From: Mycolicibacter minnesotensis
GTDB lineage: Bacteria > Actinomycetota > Actinomycetes > Mycobacteriales > Mycobacteriaceae
DNA: 64,000 bases
Direction of reading: 5' to 3'
Assembly (NCBI RefSeq): GCF_010731755.1
Contig: NZ_AP022589.1
Location: forward strand, 1,550,001-1,614,000
The translations under genes were made by a program, and so were the position numbers. The stretch's first letter is position 1; the number at the start of each line of letters is the position of its first letter. Of the stretch, positions 27,401 through 38,299 are shown piece after piece. Under the pieces are notes generated by a model. It did no database searches. It was given only the letters and a program-made list of their open reading frames with translations, and was not told the DNA's origin.

Positions 27401-30400
27401 GGCCACCGTCGGCGCCGGTTCCGGCGTTACCGCCGCTACCACCGACGCTGCCGAAGCCGTCCAGGCCTGCCACGCCGTTGGTCGCGGATCCGCCGGCGCC
27501 GCCGTTACCGCCGTTACCGCCGTTTCCACCGATGCCGCCGTTTCCGCCGGCAGAGCCGTTGCTGCCGACGCCGCCCGTGCCGGCGACCGCGTCCAGGCCC
27601 GCCTTGCCAACCGCACCGTTGCCGCCGTTGCCGCCGGTGCCGGCCACGCCGGCACCGCCGCCTGCGCCACCGTTACCGGAGATCGAGCCGCCCTTGCCGC
27701 CCGCGCCGCCGTCGCCAGCGTTGCCGCCGGAGAGACCGTTTCCACCGTGGACCACGCCGCCGGTGTTGCCGTTCGCGCCGTTGCCGCCGATGCTGCCGGA
27801 GCCGCCGGCGCCACCGGCGCCACCGTTACCGATGGTCCCGGCGTCACCGCCGGCGCCGCCTGCGCCACCCTCTTGCGGGATGCCGCCGGCCAGCACTGAA
27901 CCGTTGCCACCGCGGCCACCGGCTCCACCGTTACCGCCTGTTCCGATGCCGCCGTTGCCGCCGTTGACGGCCTGCTGACCGGAACCGCTCAGGCCGCCCT
28001 GGCCGCCGAGTCCGAACTGACCACGGTCGCCGCCGTCGCCGCCGTTACCGCCGTTACCGGCCACCAGGTTCACGCCGCCGCCAGCGCCGTTGGCACCGGT
28101 GCCGCCGTTGCCGGAGTTGCCTGCGGCACCACCCTGACCACCGGCACCACCGGCACCGGCCGCGCCGTTGTTGCCGACCGTGGCGGTGCCGCCGAGGCCG
28201 CCGACGCCGCCGTTACCGCCCAGGCCACCGTTGCCGCCGCTGCCGCCATCGCCGCCGTCTGCACCGGAGAGGCCGCTGCCGAACACCGCGTTGACCGCGT
28301 TGGCACCGTTCGCACCGTGGCCACCACGGCCACCGGCACCGCCGGCACCCGCGGCGCCACCGGCACCGGCGTCGCCCGACTCGCTACCGCCGGCGCCACC
28401 GTTACCGCCGTTGCCGCCGAGGCCACCGACACCACCGTTGGTGCCGCCGGTGCCATTGCCGAATCCGTCGACGACACCGTCGGTACCGGCCTTGCCGGTG
28501 GAGCCAACACCACCGTTACCGCCCGCACCACCGACGCCGACCGTGCCGGCCGCGCCACCGCTACCGCCATCGCCACCGGCCTGCGGGGTGCCGTTGCCGT
28601 GCACCAGACCGACGCCACCGTTACCGCCGGCGCCACCGTTGCCGCCGATCGCCGCAGCGCCCGCCGCACCGTCACTGGCCTGCTGCGTCGCGCTGGCGTT
28701 CCAGCCGCCCTGGCCGGCAGACGCGCCGGCCGTACCGCGGACACCGCCCTGGCCGCCGTCGCCGCCGTTGCCCGCCTTGACACCAACGCCGCCGCCTGCA
28801 CCGTTACCGCCCTGGCCGCCGTTTCCGGCGTTACCCGCGTCACCGGCGTTACCGCCCACGCCGCCGAGGCCTTCAGCACCGACCGCACCGTTGGTGGCGC
28901 TACCGCCGGCGCCACCGTTGCCGCCGGTACCGCCGTTACCGCCGACACCACCGTTGCCGGCGTCGCCACCGTCGGTTCCGTTGCCACCGCTGCCCGCGAT
29001 GGCGTTGACACCCGCCGTGCCATTGGCGCCGTGGCCACCGTGGCCACCGTTGCCGGCCGCGCCACCGTTACCGCCCGCGCCACCGTTGCCCGAAACGGAG
29101 CCACCGGCGCCGCCAACGCCGCCCTGGCCACCAAATCCACCGTCGGCACCATTGGTGCCGTTTCCGGAACCGTTGGTAATTCCGTCGACGGTCGCACCGG
29201 CGCCACCCTGGCCACCGGCACCGCCGTTGCCCACCAGGGCCGCGGCGCCACCGGCACCACCGGCACCACCACCCTGGCCGGTGTTCGTCGCACTGATCAG
29301 GCCCGCACCTGCGCCACCGTTACCGCCGGCACCGCCGTCGCTCCCGGCACCCGCGCTGCCCGCGGCGCCCTGGGCGCCGGCTTGGCTCCCGGCGCCGCCG
29401 ACGCCTGCGGCACCCGCGGCCCCGCCGACCGAACCCGCACCACCGTGACCACCGGCACCGGCGTTCGTGGCACCGCCACCGCCGAGACCCGAGCCACCGG
29501 CACCCGCGATGCCCGCGTCACCACCGTCACCGGCGTTACCACCGTCGCCACCTTCGCCGCTGGTGGCCGAACCACCGGCACCGCCGATACCGCCCTGGCC
29601 GCCGGCTCCGGCGTTGCCGCCGTTACCGCCCGCGGCGTCGGCAACGGTCGCGTTGGCACCGGCGCCACCGGCGCCACCGTTACCACCATTGCCCGCGTTG
29701 CCACCGGCGCCACCGTTACCGGAGGTGGAGCCACCCGCACCACCGGCACCACCGTTACCACCGGTGCCGCCGAGGAAGCCCGCGGTGCCGTTGCCGGCGA
29801 GGTCCGTGATTCCCGCGACGGTGGCACCCAGGCCACCAACACCGCCAGCGCCGCCGTTGCCGACGGTTGCGGCGTTACCACCGGCACCGCCGACACCACC
29901 GGCCTGGCCCGTCAGACCATTGCTGGCCAGTCCGCTGCCGTTACCACCGGCACCACCGTTGGCGCCGTCACTGCTCACGCCGGCCTCGCCCGCGGCTCCG
30001 CCTGCACCCGCGCCGGCGGAGCCTGCCCCGCCAGTACCAGCGATACCCGCAGCGCCACCGTTGGCGCCATTGCCGCCGGTACCACCGTTGCCGGCCGCAT
30101 CCTGGCCGTTGCCACCGAGTCCGGCGCCACCGTTGGCGGCCACACCGGCCGCACCACCGTTACCGGCATCGCCGCCCGCACCACCGGTGCCCTGGGCTGC
30201 GCTACCACCGGTACCGCCCTTGCCGCCGGCACCACCGGCTCCGGCGTTGCCGCCGTTGCCGCCGGCAGCCCCGGCGACCGTTGCGTCGGCTGCGGCACCG
30301 CCGCTTCCGCCGATACCGCCCTCGCCACCGGTGCCACCGGTGCCACCATCACCAGAGAGGGATCCGCCCGCGCCGCCGAGGCCGCCCTGACCACCGGCTC

Positions 30401-33197
30401 CGGCGTTGCCGCCCGCGGTTCCGTTGCCGCTGCCGTCTGTCGTTCCGTCTGTTCCGTCGGCACCCCGGCCACCGGCGCCACCAGCGCCACCATTGCCGTC
30501 GACTGCCGCGTTTCCGCCGTGGCCACCAGCGCCACCAGCTTGGCCGGTCACACCATCGCTGGCCAGACCGACCCCGTCGCCACCGGCACCGCCGACACCA
30601 CCGTTGCTACCAGCACCGTCGTCACCAGCGGCGCCCGTGGCACCGCCATCGGTGCCCGTACCGCCCTGACCGGCAGCGCCACCAACGCCGCCGGCGCCAC
30701 CAACGCCACCGGCGCCGGCCGCGTTCAGGCCGCCACCACCGAGACCCTTACCACCGGCCGCGGCCTGACCCGCGTCACCACCGTTACCCGCGACACCGCC
30801 GGCGCCGCCCAGGCCCCCATTGGCAGAGGCGCCGCCGGCGCCACCGTCGCCGCCGATGCCACCAGTGCCGGCACCGCCGCCGTTGTGGCCGGCGCCGCCA
30901 GCAACCGTGGCGGCCGCCGCCGCACCGCCGTTGCCACCGGTACCACCGGTACCACCGGCGCCACCTACGCCGCCGATGCCAGAGTTCGAACCGCTGATGC
31001 CACCGGTACCGCCGGCGCCACCCGTACCACCGGTGACGCCAACCGTGCCATTGCCGAGGCCGTCGGTGAATCCGTTCTCGCCAGTCGCGCCCTGACCACC
31101 AGCACCACCGGCGCCACCATTGCCGTCGACATCGGCGTTACCACCGGTGCCACCGACGCCACCGGCCTGGACCGTGCCGTCGCCGAGGAGCTCGCCGGCG
31201 CCACCGACACCGCCGGTACCACCGTTTCCTGTGCTGCCAACCGCACCGTCTGCACCATCGGCCGCGTACTTCGAGCCACCGCTGGAGCCACCGGCACCAC
31301 CGGCACCGCCTTGCCCCGCAACCGAACTCGAGTTACCACCGTTGCCACCATTACCAGCTGCGGCGCCCAGGCCGCCGCCGGCACCGGCACCACCGGTGCC
31401 GCCCACGCCTGCGGCGCCACCAACGCCACCGTCGCCACCGATACCACCGACGCCGTGCACACCGGCGTTTCCGAGCACAGAGGTACCACCGACGCCTCCG
31501 GCGCCACCGGCGCCGCCGTCACCACCAACGCCGGCGATGCCGCTCGCGTCGCCACCGTCACCACCGTTGTTACCACTACCGGCAATCGCATCCACACCGG
31601 CTGTGCCATCCGCCGCGGAGCCACCGACACCACCGGAACCGCCCCGGCCACCGGTACCACCAGCGCCACCGTTACCGGCAACCGCCGCACCACCAGCGCC
31701 ACCTACGCCACCGAGGCCACCGACGAGGCCGCTGGTGCCGTCGCCGCTGCCGTCGGTCTGGCCGGCCTCACCGACACCGCCGGCGCCGCCGTTGCCGCCC
31801 GCGCCACCATTACCCAGGTTTCCAGCGTCACCACCAGCACCACCAGCACCACCCGTGCCACCCGCCACCACAGCGTCAGCACCGTCACCACCAGCACCAC
31901 CAGCACCACCCGTGGTCGCCGCAGCACCCACAGAACCGGCAACCACACCCGCGCCACCATTACCCGCAACACCCGCGTTACCGCCAGCACCACCAGCGCC
32001 ACCATCAAGCGTCGAGGAGTCACCATCAGCACCCGCGCCACCATTACCACCAGCACCAGCAGCACCACCATTGCCGCCATTGCCACCGATACCAGCAAGA
32101 CCCGCCGCACCGATCAGACCACCGGAACCACCAGCGCCACCAGCGCCAGCCGCACCACCAAGACCACCGTTGCCACCATTACCGGCATCAGTACCCGCAG
32201 CACCGGCCAGGATCGCATCGATCCCATCGCCACCAGAACCACCAGCACCACCAGCAGCACCCTCGCCACCAGCGCCACCCTTACCGCCGGAACCGATCAG
32301 CCACGAACCCCGACCACCGGCACCACCGTTACCACCGGCACCACCGTTATCACCATTACCGCCATCAAGACCGGCAAGACCAGCCACACCGGCAGCACCC
32401 AACGCACCGTCGCCACCGAAGCCGCCATTACCACCAACGCCATAGAACAAACCGGCACCAGCACCACCGGCACCACCATTACCACCGACGCCACCATCGA
32501 TGCCCTCACCACCAGCGCCGCCGTCACCACCGACACCCATCCACCAGCCGCCAGCACCACCAGCGCCACCATCGCCGCCATCGAAGCCGTCACCACCGGC
32601 ACCACCATTACCGAACGAACCCGCCGAACCACCGACACCACCGATGCCATCCAGCGACGTACCCGCGTCACCACCATCACCGAACCACAAACCACCAGCA
32701 CCACCAGCAGCCTGCGCCAACGTCCCACCATCAATACCGTCGGCACCATTACCGATCAGAATCTGACCGAAACCGAACAGGTTGATAACCGAGTTGACCT
32801 GCTCACCGATCGGGCTCAAGATCCACGCCTGACCCAAGTCATACAACGGCGTGTAGAACAACGAACCGAACCAGTCATCAGCAGCCGCCACACCCGGCAG
32901 ATCCGCCACCGACGCATCAAAAGACACACCCAAGTTCGACAACAGCGGCTCCCACGCCCCCTGATCGAACAACGTGTCCCACGACGACGCCTGACTCAGA
33001 TCCGCAAACGCAGTCGCCAAATCCGCACCGAGCAGATCAACCACCCAGTCCAACTCATCAGCATGCGCAGCAGGCGCCGCCGACAACGGCGCCATCCCAA
33101 ACGTCAAAAACGCACCAACGGCACTGCTGGCCCCCAACAGTCGCCGGCTACGCCGACCCTGCTGACCGATGCCCGAAGTGTTACGCCCTACCGCCAT
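24423..33197 (-). CDS. PE-less PGRS protein 3 (about 2924 residues)
   Basis: Sister of PGRS protein 2, with a different first 25 residues (basic, [12 protein letters not shown]) and then an almost identical signal segment, AxA site (44-46) and N-terminal domain. The repeat part has the same long modules: marker glutamines recur at 209, 212, 210, 231, 236, 231, 210, 231 and 236 residues. After the last module the sequence becomes richer in Asn, Ser and Thr and ends without a C-terminal domain. The ATG at 33197 has AGGAAA upstream; an ATG at 33248 would add 17 residues without a ribosome-binding site. It lies 87 bases downstream of a GjpA-like gene and 138 bases upstream of PGRS gene 2, all on one strand. 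Confidence 0.85.
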   Translation of the reverse strand: MAVGRNTSGIGQQGRRSRRLLGASSAVGAFLTFGMAPLSAAPAAHADELDWVVDLLGADLATAFADLSQASSWDTLFDQGAWEPLLSNLGVSFDASVADLPGVAAADDWFGSLFYTPLYDLGQAWILSPIGEQVNSVINLFGFGQILIGNGADGIDGGTLAQAAGGAGGLWFGDGGDAGTSLDGIGGVGGSAGSFGNGGAGGDGFDGGDGGAGGAGGWWMGVGGDGGAGGEGIDGGVGGNGGAGGAGAGLFYGVGGNGGFGGDGALGAAGVAGLAGLDGGNGDNGGAGGNGGAGGRGSWLIGSGGKGGAGGEGAAGGAGGSGGDGIDAILAGAAGTDAGNGGNGGLGGAAGAGGAGGSGGLIGAAGLAGIGGNGGNGGAAGAGGNGGAGADGDSSTLDGGAGGAGGNAGVAGNGGAGVVAGSVGAAATTGGAGGAGGDGADAVVAGGTGGAGGAGGDAGNLGNGGAGGNGGAGGVGEAGQTDGSGDGTSGLVGGLGGVGGAGGAAVAGNGGAGGTGGRGGSGGVGGSAADGTAGVDAIAGSGNNGGDGGDASGIAGVGGDGGAGGAGGVGGTSVLGNAGVHGVGGIGGDGGVGGAAGVGGTGGAGAGGGLGAAAGNGGNGGNSSSVAGQGGAGGAGGSSGGSKYAADGADGAVGSTGNGGTGGVGGAGELLGDGTVQAGGVGGTGGNADVDGNGGAGGAGGQGATGENGFTDGLGNGTVGVTGGTGGAGGTGGISGSNSGIGGVGGAGGTGGTGGNGGAAAAATVAGGAGHNGGGAGTGGIGGDGGAGGASANGGLGGAGGVAGNGGDAGQAAAGGKGLGGGGLNAAGAGGVGGAGGVGGAAGQGGTGTDGGATGAAGDDGAGSNGGVGGAGGDGVGLASDGVTGQAGGAGGHGGNAAVDGNGGAGGAGGRGADGTDGTTDGSGNGTAGGNAGAGGQGGLGGAGGSLSGDGGTGGTGGEGGIGGSGGAAADATVAGAAGGNGGNAGAGGAGGKGGTGGSAAQGTGGAGGDAGNGGAAGVAANGGAGLGGNGQDAAGNGGTGGNGANGGAAGIAGTGGAGSAGAGAGGAAGEAGVSSDGANGGAGGNGSGLASNGLTGQAGGVGGAGGNAATVGNGGAGGVGGLGATVAGITDLAGNGTAGFLGGTGGNGGAGGAGGSTSGNGGAGGNAGNGGNGGAGGAGANATVADAAGGNGGNAGAGGQGGIGGAGGSATSGEGGDGGNAGDGGDAGIAGAGGSGLGGGGATNAGAGGHGGAGSVGGAAGAAGVGGAGSQAGAQGAAGSAGAGSDGGAGGNGGAGAGLISATNTGQGGGAGGAGGAAALVGNGGAGGQGGAGATVDGITNGSGNGTNGADGGFGGQGGVGGAGGSVSGNGGAGGNGGAAGNGGHGGHGANGTAGVNAIAGSGGNGTDGGDAGNGGVGGNGGTGGNGGAGGSATNGAVGAEGLGGVGGNAGDAGNAGNGGQGGNGAGGGVGVKAGNGGDGGQGGVRGTAGASAGQGGWNASATQQASDGAAGAAAIGGNGGAGGNGGVGLVHGNGTPQAGGDGGSGGAAGTVGVGGAGGNGGVGSTGKAGTDGVVDGFGNGTGGTNGGVGGLGGNGGNGGAGGSESGDAGAGGAAGAGGAGGRGGHGANGANAVNAVFGSGLSGADGGDGGSGGNGGLGGNGGVGGLGGTATVGNNGAAGAGGAGGQGGAAGNSGNGGTGANGAGGGVNLVAGNGGNGGDGGDRGQFGLGGQGGLSGSGQQAVNGGNGGIGTGGNGGAGGRGGNGSVLAGGIPQEGGAGGAGGDAGTIGNGGAGGAGGSGSIGGNGANGNTGGVVHGGNGLSGGNAGDGGAGGKGGSISGNGGAGGGAGVAGTGGNGGNGAVGKAGLDAVAGTGGVGSNGSAGGNGGIGGNGGNGGNGGAGGSATNGVAGLDGFGSVGGSGGNAGTGADGGRGGNGAGGGVNPIAGTGGNGGTGGNIGVAGTGGDGGFDASGTQRADGADGAAAAHGGNGGNGGNGGNGAFGTGQAGGKAGNGGAGGNVGNGGAGGNGGDGASGTAGITGGDGNGTNGGNGAAAGIGGNGGAGGALSGNGGAGGHGGAGGSGGNGGNGAAGTGGGNGGNGGAAGNSASGAAGGQGGNAVAGNAGVGGNGGNAGNAGNGGVGGVGGGGGLNAVAGNGGNGGAGGDRLGAAGIGGAGGLGVGGQAANGTDGALGGGGNGGNAGNGGAGQILGSGASQNGGNGGIGGAAGIIGNGGAGGNGGVGATGANGIIDGSGNGTNGTAGGVGGNGGVGGAGGSQLGNGGAGGRGGFGGNGGIGGVANGADGTNATAGSGLNGGNGGDAGVSGNGGLGGQGGAGALGGTATNGAQGAVGLGGKGGDGGAGGQAGRGGNGGAGAGGGINNVAGDGGNGGRGGFAGVGAAGGAGGVGANGTIAAGGTFGAAGSAATGNGGNGGAGGAGQMLGSGIAQSGGNGGAGGGAGAVGTGGAGGNGGAGAAGANGTTQVSGEGSNGVSGGFGGNGGAGGKGGLTSGNGGAAGNGGAGGTGGNGGNAASGANGANATAGTGAAGGNGGDANGNGGNGGAGGKGGNGGIGGTATVGSTGANGVGGAGARGGNAGSAGSGGNGGNGATLTVGNGTVAGAGGNGGNSNSNAGAVGVGGAGGWNGNNTVQAGGGANGSAGAAGNGGNGGNGATGAAGNASNNGQSGGAGGAGGSALLDGNGGKGGNGGAGGAGTTAGAAGGTGTQPAANSGLKGGTGVDGGAGKNGGNGGAGGAGGASGTNSGNSGSGGNGGNGATGSAGGAGGKGGTGAAGTSTTTAGGEGGDGGKGGNGGNGGTGGTAGAAGAQNNGTGTSGTSGTTGTNAAGGNAGKGGTGGNGGTASGSGTAFPGGKGGTGGQGGQGGTSGGGNVPAPGAAGTAGGNPSGTGSRTGGTGGAGGAGTTGATG
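31780..33117. repeat. Second copy of the 1.34-kb duplicated block
   Basis: Partner of 22855-24192. Beyond it, a shorter stretch around 31440-31580 is again nearly identical to about 22503-22640. The homology between the two genes is therefore mosaic, as expected from gene conversion rather than simple duplication. Confidence 0.9.
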
Positions 33198-33284
33198 TTG
33201 GGATTTCCTATCTGTGTGGCCCACAGTTGTGCTGTCTCTGTCTGTCATGAAGTTTGGATCTGGTGACCTGCCGGTCAGCAGGGC

Positions 33285-35690
33285 TTAGCCGTAGTACCCC
33301 AACGCCGCGGCGATCTGCTGCGGGATGTCATTGAGCCATTCCGACGCCACACCGAAGAAGTTGCCGGTGACGCTCAGCAGGCCGATGTCGGACAGACCCA
33401 AGCCGTCGATCAGTCCGTTGATGTCCAGGCTGCCCAGGCCCAGGTCGGTCAGCAGCGAGTTGATCGTGGCGTCGAGACCGAGGTTGGAAACGATGGTGTC
33501 CAGGTCGAAGTTGTCCAGACCGATCCAACCCAGGAGGGTGCCCAGGGTCGGGTCGCCCAGCACGCTGGTCATCACGTCGGTGATGAACTGGTCCAGGTGC
33601 ACCTCGTCCAGACCCAGGCCGTTGAGGATGCTCTCGATCGAGACACCGCCCAACAGGCTGTCGATGAATCCGTAGAGGGTCTGGTCTCCCAAGCCCAGGC
33701 CGTCGAGGATGCCGGCGATCGAGATGCTGCTCAGCCCAAGGCGGTCGACCAACATATCGATCGAGATGTTGTTGAAGCCGAGGTTGTTGAACATCTGCTG
33801 GATGTAGAGGTCGTTCAATCCCAGGCTGTCGATCAGGCCGGACAGGCTTTGGCTGCCCATACCCCAGGACGTGAACAGTTCGTTGAACGTGGTATCGGTC
33901 AACCCCAGACCGGCGACCACACTCGTGAAGAGTTCGGTCACCGTCGGGTCGAAGCCCCAGGCGGTGAAGAACTGGCCCAGAGTCACATTGCCGGTCAGAT
34001 CGCCCAGGCCGTCGAACAGGTCCTCGAGCGTGTAATTGCCGATGCCCATGGCGTCGATGCCCTGGATCACGGTGACGTTGTACAGGTTCAGGTTCTGGAG
34101 AGTTACGCCAACGGTGTTGGTGCCCATCACCGCGCCGAGGGTGGGGTTGCCGGCCTTTTCGAGGAGGCTGGCCTGGTCGGGGGCGAGAATGCCCAACGGT
34201 GTGTCACCCAGGTTGGGGTAGGCCGGGTTCGGGCTAGGCAGGGTGTAGAGCAAGGCCTGAACCGGGATGTCATTTACCGGAGTGTCGGGAGGGTAGCCCA
34301 TGGTGTTCTCGCCGATCGGCATCTCCTGGAAGATGTCGCCGAGCGTCGTGTTGCCGTAGTCGCCGATGAAGTCGGACAAGGTGGCACCCGGCGGGAACAG
34401 GGAGAGCAGCATGTCCGTCAACGGAGTGCTGGCGTTGATGTCTGGTCCGAGGAAACCCTGGTTGAGCAGATCGATCAGGGTCTGGTCGCCGTAGTCGCCC
34501 AACATTGCGGGGAGCGCGCCGATGGTGATGGCGCCGATCCCCATCTGGTCGAAGAAATCGGTCAGCGACGGGTCGCCGAATGAATCGGTCAGCAATCCGC
34601 CGACAGTCCAGTTCGGGTCGATAAAGCTGGACAGCGACTCGCCGCCCGTCGCGCCGAGCAGGTCCTTGATCAGGCCACCGACGGTGGCATCGTCGCCGCC
34701 GACAAAGCTCAAAACGAGCTCGGTCAAAGTGGGGTTGCCGATGTCGGTCTGGTTGAGCAGTGCGATCAGCAGGCTGGCGACGGAGTCGCCGGGCTCGATT
34801 CCACCAAGGCTCTCCAACAGCTCAGCGATGGTGGGGTTGCCGATACCGGCCTCGTTGAAGAGGCCGATCAGCAGGTCGGAGAGCGGCTGGGTGCCGATTC
34901 CCATGTCGTTGAGGACGTCCACCGGCGTCAGGTGACCAAGGCCGAGACCGTCGAGCAGGTCGATGATCAGCGTCTCCAGCGGAACATCGCCGATACCGGC
35001 CTGCGAGAGCAGCCCGGTGATGGTGGTGTCACCCAAGCCCGACAATTCGACGACGTCACCGATGTTGAAGTTGGCGTCGATCGGCTGCCCGGGGGTCAAT
35101 ACGCCGTTGAACAACGGGAAGTAGGCGCCCCCGACGTCGACACCGCCGCTGCCATTGAGGAAGGCATCCAACAACGTCGCCGGCATGCCGAACAGCGCCG
35201 AGAACGCCTGCACCGGGTCGGTGAAGAGGTTACTGAAGATTTGGTTCAGCACCTCGCCGAACGCGGTGCCCATGGTCACCCACGGACCGATTCCGGCCAG
35301 CAGCGAATTCAGCCACAGCGGCATCTCCACGCCGATGTTGACGGGGAAGGGCAACGCCTGGACGTCGATGGTGGGCATCGAGTTGGTGAAGATGTTGACG
35401 ACATCCGGGATGCCGCTGATCGCCTCTTGCGGGTTCGTGAGGATGTGCTGCAGCAGACCCCACATGTCGACCGAGTTCTGGTTCAACGCCTGCAGACTGG
35501 CGATGGTGTTCTCGAACAGGTCGGTATAGGGCGAGAAGAAGTCCGCCGTCAGCGCAACGCCGCGCTGCTCGGCCAGCCCCAGCTGATGCTGAAGCTGCGG
35601 CAGATTCGAGGCCACGGCCGGAACCGCGACCAGCCCCACCCCGGCAACAGCCAGACCAGAGGTGACGTAGGGACGAAGTGTTTGCTGCAT
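33285..35690 (-). CDS. LRPY/GjpA-like secreted protein with 14/18-residue repeats (copy A)
   Basis: 801 residues starting MQQTLRPYVTSGLAVAGVGL, a signal-like segment, then GVALTADFFSPYTDLFENT, shared with copy B (GVKLTADFFGPWQDLFNNT). Residues to about 210 form a non-repetitive domain. From there the protein is built of short units starting L/A-G-(I/L)-G. Near the middle these alternate 14 and 18 residues (SGLGDTTITGLLSQ, then AGIGDVPLETLIIDLLDG). Near the C-terminus there are runs of pure 14-residue units such as LGLNDLYIQQMFNN and LGFNNISIDMLVDR. The start at 35690 is set by GGGAGG about six bases upstream. It lies 40 bases downstream of copy B and 87 upstream of PGRS gene 3. I know no characterised function; an outer-membrane or surface location is inferred. 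Confidence 0.72.
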   Translation of the reverse strand: MQQTLRPYVTSGLAVAGVGLVAVPAVASNLPQLQHQLGLAEQRGVALTADFFSPYTDLFENTIASLQALNQNSVDMWGLLQHILTNPQEAISGIPDVVNIFTNSMPTIDVQALPFPVNIGVEMPLWLNSLLAGIGPWVTMGTAFGEVLNQIFSNLFTDPVQAFSALFGMPATLLDAFLNGSGGVDVGGAYFPLFNGVLTPGQPIDANFNIGDVVELSGLGDTTITGLLSQAGIGDVPLETLIIDLLDGLGLGHLTPVDVLNDMGIGTQPLSDLLIGLFNEAGIGNPTIAELLESLGGIEPGDSVASLLIALLNQTDIGNPTLTELVLSFVGGDDATVGGLIKDLLGATGGESLSSFIDPNWTVGGLLTDSFGDPSLTDFFDQMGIGAITIGALPAMLGDYGDQTLIDLLNQGFLGPDINASTPLTDMLLSLFPPGATLSDFIGDYGNTTLGDIFQEMPIGENTMGYPPDTPVNDIPVQALLYTLPSPNPAYPNLGDTPLGILAPDQASLLEKAGNPTLGAVMGTNTVGVTLQNLNLYNVTVIQGIDAMGIGNYTLEDLFDGLGDLTGNVTLGQFFTAWGFDPTVTELFTSVVAGLGLTDTTFNELFTSWGMGSQSLSGLIDSLGLNDLYIQQMFNNLGFNNISIDMLVDRLGLSSISIAGILDGLGLGDQTLYGFIDSLLGGVSIESILNGLGLDEVHLDQFITDVMTSVLGDPTLGTLLGWIGLDNFDLDTIVSNLGLDATINSLLTDLGLGSLDINGLIDGLGLSDIGLLSVTGNFFGVASEWLNDIPQQIAAALGYYG

Positions 35691-35730
35691 GACGCCCTCC
35701 CGGACGGAAGTTCCGAAGTTTCCCTGTCGC

Positions 35731-38034
35731 TTAGCCACTGAGCACCGCCGTGATCTGGTCCCCCAGGCCGTCAAGCCAGTAGGACATAGAGCCCCAGAAT
35801 TCACCGATCTGCGCGTTGATCACGGTCATGTCGGCGATACCCATAGACGTCAGCAGCTCGTCGACGGTCTGAAGGCCGAAGTCGCCGAGCAGTGAGCTGA
35901 CCGTCGAAGCGCCGAACAGCGAGTCGATCAGCTCGTTGAGGGTCTGATCACCCAGGCCCAGGGCGATCATCTGGTCGGCGATGGTCGAGACACCGAAGAA
36001 CTGGTCGAAGAGGTCACTGAGCGACTGGCCGCCGAGGCCGAAGTCGTTGAGCATCTCGTTGACGGTCTGCGGCCCCAGCGCCTGACGGATGATGTCGTCG
36101 ATCTGCAGGCTGCCCAGGCCACCGTCATCCAGAGCGTTGGCGACGGTCTGGTCACCGAAGGTCTGGGTGAGCAGCTCGCTCATGGTCTGGTTGCCCAGAC
36201 CAGAGGCGGCGAGCATGTCGATGATGGTCTGGTCCGCGGGCACCAGCTGGTCGATCAGCGCCGACAGCGGGGTACTGCCCATTACGCCCAGCAGCGACGA
36301 GAGCGGTGCGTCGGGCAGACCCGCCAGCACCAGGTCGGTCAGGGTCTGGTCGGCCATGCCCGACTGTTCGAGCATCTGTCCCAACGTCATCGAGAAGTTC
36401 GTCGAGATCAATTCGTTGAGGCTCATCTCGCCCATCGGGCCGAGCATCGAAACGAGTGGAGCGTTCAACTGGTCGCCCAAGAAGCTGGCGATGGTCGTAC
36501 CCGCCAGGGAAGTCGACAGGAGCGCGTCACCACCCTTGTCCAGCGGGGTCATGCCGGTGGCCTTGAGCATGTCGTTGACCGTGAGATTGCCGGTGATGTA
36601 GGACAGGTTGCCGAGAATGGTTCCCACCGACAGGTTGGTGATACCCAACAGGTCAGTGATGTTGCCGACGGTCACCGTGCCGAAGCCCGCGTAACCCATG
36701 ATCTCGGCCACCGTGTCGTCGCCGTAGGAGCCGAGTACCACCGAGGCCAACTGGCCGATGTCCGCGTCGGCAATACCGGCCGAACTGAGCAGGTCCATGA
36801 TTGTCTGGTTGCCCAGGCCCAGCCCGCCGAGCAGCTCGGTGACGAACTCGTGGGTGGTCTGAGCGCCGAGGCCGGTGGCGTCAAGGATGTCCGCCGCGGT
36901 TTGGCCGCCGAGGCCCACCGCGTCTACCGCTGTCTGGAGCAGGCCGTTGAGCGTCAGGCTGCCGGCGCCGATGTCGGTGAGGAGCTCGTTGACCGTCGGG
37001 TCGCCGATACCCATCGCCTCAAGCACGTCCATGCCCAGGTCGGCCAGCTTGAGGTCGGCCAGGCCGATGTCGTCGGCGATGTCGATGACCGTGGTGTTTT
37101 CGAAGCCCAGCGCGTTGGTGATGTCGATGGCGATGTCGGCGACCGCAACGTTGCCGATTCCCAGCATGTCCATGATCTCGGCGATGGTGGGGTTGCCGAT
37201 GCCCACCGCGTTGAAGACGGTGCTCAGCACATTGGCGACCTCGAGGTTGCCCAGGCCGAGAGCATTGACGACGTCGACGGGGGTGTCGTCACCCAGACCG
37301 ACGCTGTCCAGCAGGCCGGTCAGCATGCCCGCAACCTGAAGCGTGCCGATCCCGGTCTGGTCCAGCAGGCTGGCGATGGTCTGGTCACCGATGCCGAGGT
37401 TGTTGGCCCACTCGCTGGCGGTCTCGTCGATGATCAGGTTCTGGTCAGGGACCAGGATCCCGTTGAAGGCCGGGATGCTCAGGCCGACCACATCGATGGT
37501 ACTGGTGCCGTTCAGCCACGCGTCCAGCAGTTGCGGGACCGCGGTGAACAGGGCCGCAAACGGGTCCAGCGGGTCACTGGGGTTGAAGATCTGGTTGAGA
37601 ATGTCCTGCATCGCGTCATTCACCGTGACCAGCGGGCCGATGACCCCCATGCCGATAGTCAGGATCGGCGAGAGCAGGACCATCAGCGGGTCGGAACCAC
37701 TGATCGACGGCATGATCGAGGTCAGGAACTCAAAGACCTCCGGTAGCCGCGTCAGCGAGCTCGGGTCGGAGAAGATCTGCTCGAGAAGGTTTCCCCAGCC
37801 GTTGTCCGTCCCCATCGCCACCAGGTTGGTGGCGGTGTTGTTGAACAGATCCTGCCAAGGTCCGAAGAAGTCGGCCGTGAGCTTGACGCCCTGGTCCTGG
37901 ATCAGTTGAAGAGCCCGTTGAGGCTCGGCGTGGGGCCGCAGTACCGCCGCGGGAACGGCCCCAGTAACCGCGATCAACGCGGCACCCGCGATGGCGACAC
38001 CGGGGGTGACGTAAGGGCGAAGCGCCAGCTGCAT
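35731..38034 (-). CDS. LRPY/GjpA-like secreted protein with 14/18-residue repeats (copy B)
   Basis: 767 residues: MQLALRPYVTPGVAIAGAAL, a hydrophobic export segment, the VKLTA box at 50-54, a non-repetitive domain to about 212, then a regular repeat array. Residues 213-436 are fourteen units alternating exactly 14 and 18 residues; a second array of about 14-residue units fills the last 200 residues. AGGAG stands six bases before the ATG at 38034, while a preceding ATG at 38037 is too close. It is the first gene of the presumed four-gene operon that runs to 15210. The N-terminus places it in the group databases call GjpA porins, but the leucine/glycine repeats look helical rather than like a beta-barrel, so the porin label should be treated with caution. 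Confidence 0.72.
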   Translation of the reverse strand: MQLALRPYVTPGVAIAGAALIAVTGAVPAAVLRPHAEPQRALQLIQDQGVKLTADFFGPWQDLFNNTATNLVAMGTDNGWGNLLEQIFSDPSSLTRLPEVFEFLTSIMPSISGSDPLMVLLSPILTIGMGVIGPLVTVNDAMQDILNQIFNPSDPLDPFAALFTAVPQLLDAWLNGTSTIDVVGLSIPAFNGILVPDQNLIIDETASEWANNLGIGDQTIASLLDQTGIGTLQVAGMLTGLLDSVGLGDDTPVDVVNALGLGNLEVANVLSTVFNAVGIGNPTIAEIMDMLGIGNVAVADIAIDITNALGFENTTVIDIADDIGLADLKLADLGMDVLEAMGIGDPTVNELLTDIGAGSLTLNGLLQTAVDAVGLGGQTAADILDATGLGAQTTHEFVTELLGGLGLGNQTIMDLLSSAGIADADIGQLASVVLGSYGDDTVAEIMGYAGFGTVTVGNITDLLGITNLSVGTILGNLSYITGNLTVNDMLKATGMTPLDKGGDALLSTSLAGTTIASFLGDQLNAPLVSMLGPMGEMSLNELISTNFSMTLGQMLEQSGMADQTLTDLVLAGLPDAPLSSLLGVMGSTPLSALIDQLVPADQTIIDMLAASGLGNQTMSELLTQTFGDQTVANALDDGGLGSLQIDDIIRQALGPQTVNEMLNDFGLGGQSLSDLFDQFFGVSTIADQMIALGLGDQTLNELIDSLFGASTVSSLLGDFGLQTVDELLTSMGIADMTVINAQIGEFWGSMSYWLDGLGDQITAVLSG
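36727..37398 (-). repeat. Array of alternating 14- and 18-residue units in copy B
   Basis: Fourteen consecutive units, for example LGIGDQTIASLLDQ (14), TGIGTLQVAGMLTGLLDS (18), VGLGDDTPVDVVNA (14), LGLGNLEVANVLSTVFNA (18). They make seven 32-residue super-repeats without a break. Short units usually carry D/N-x-T after the G, long units an extra four hydrophobic residues. Confidence 0.85.
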
Positions 38035-38072
38035 CATGCTCTCCTACGGACACTGACTACGGACGTTGCTTA

Positions 38073-38100
38073 AACTTACATGAGTTTCCCGTTTTGTCTA
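38073..38100 (-). promoter_or_regulatory. Candidate promoter of the GjpA-like/PGRS operon
   Basis: On the minus strand TAGACA (38100-38095), a 16-base spacer and TAAGTT (38078-38073) resemble a housekeeping -35/-10 pair about 40-60 bases before the start codon of copy B. The 265-base gap to the fatty acyl-AMP ligase is comparatively AT-rich and holds no gene; small inverted repeats such as AACGC-CTAA-GCGTT (38226-38239) are also present. Confidence 0.4.
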
Positions 38101-38299
38101 ACCGAAATCTTTTAAGCAGCAGCTTCATCAAAACCGTGCCCAGTCACACGTGGAGCGATGCACTTCGCTCGCGTTAAAGCGCGAATTGCCATGTCGCCAA
38201 CGCGATACATGTGATAGGGGTCGCAACGCCTAAGCGTTCGTGACCTGAAGCGGCTGGTGCCTCAACTGAGGACGATCCTCTTAAGGCGTCTCAGGAAGC

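Noticed and set aside
28317..33266. A plus-strand open frame of about 1649 codons rich in Thr and Ala opposite PGRS gene 3
   Set aside because: It is the antisense shadow of a GC-rich repeat gene: the GGx codons read backwards give Thr/Ala/Pro with no stops. It has no ribosome-binding site, no domain, and the minus frame has a proper export signal.
33285..38034. PPE-MPTR proteins
   Set aside because: The repeats do not follow the NxGxGNxG pentapeptide pattern and there is no PPE domain; the N-terminus is of the LRPY/GjpA type.
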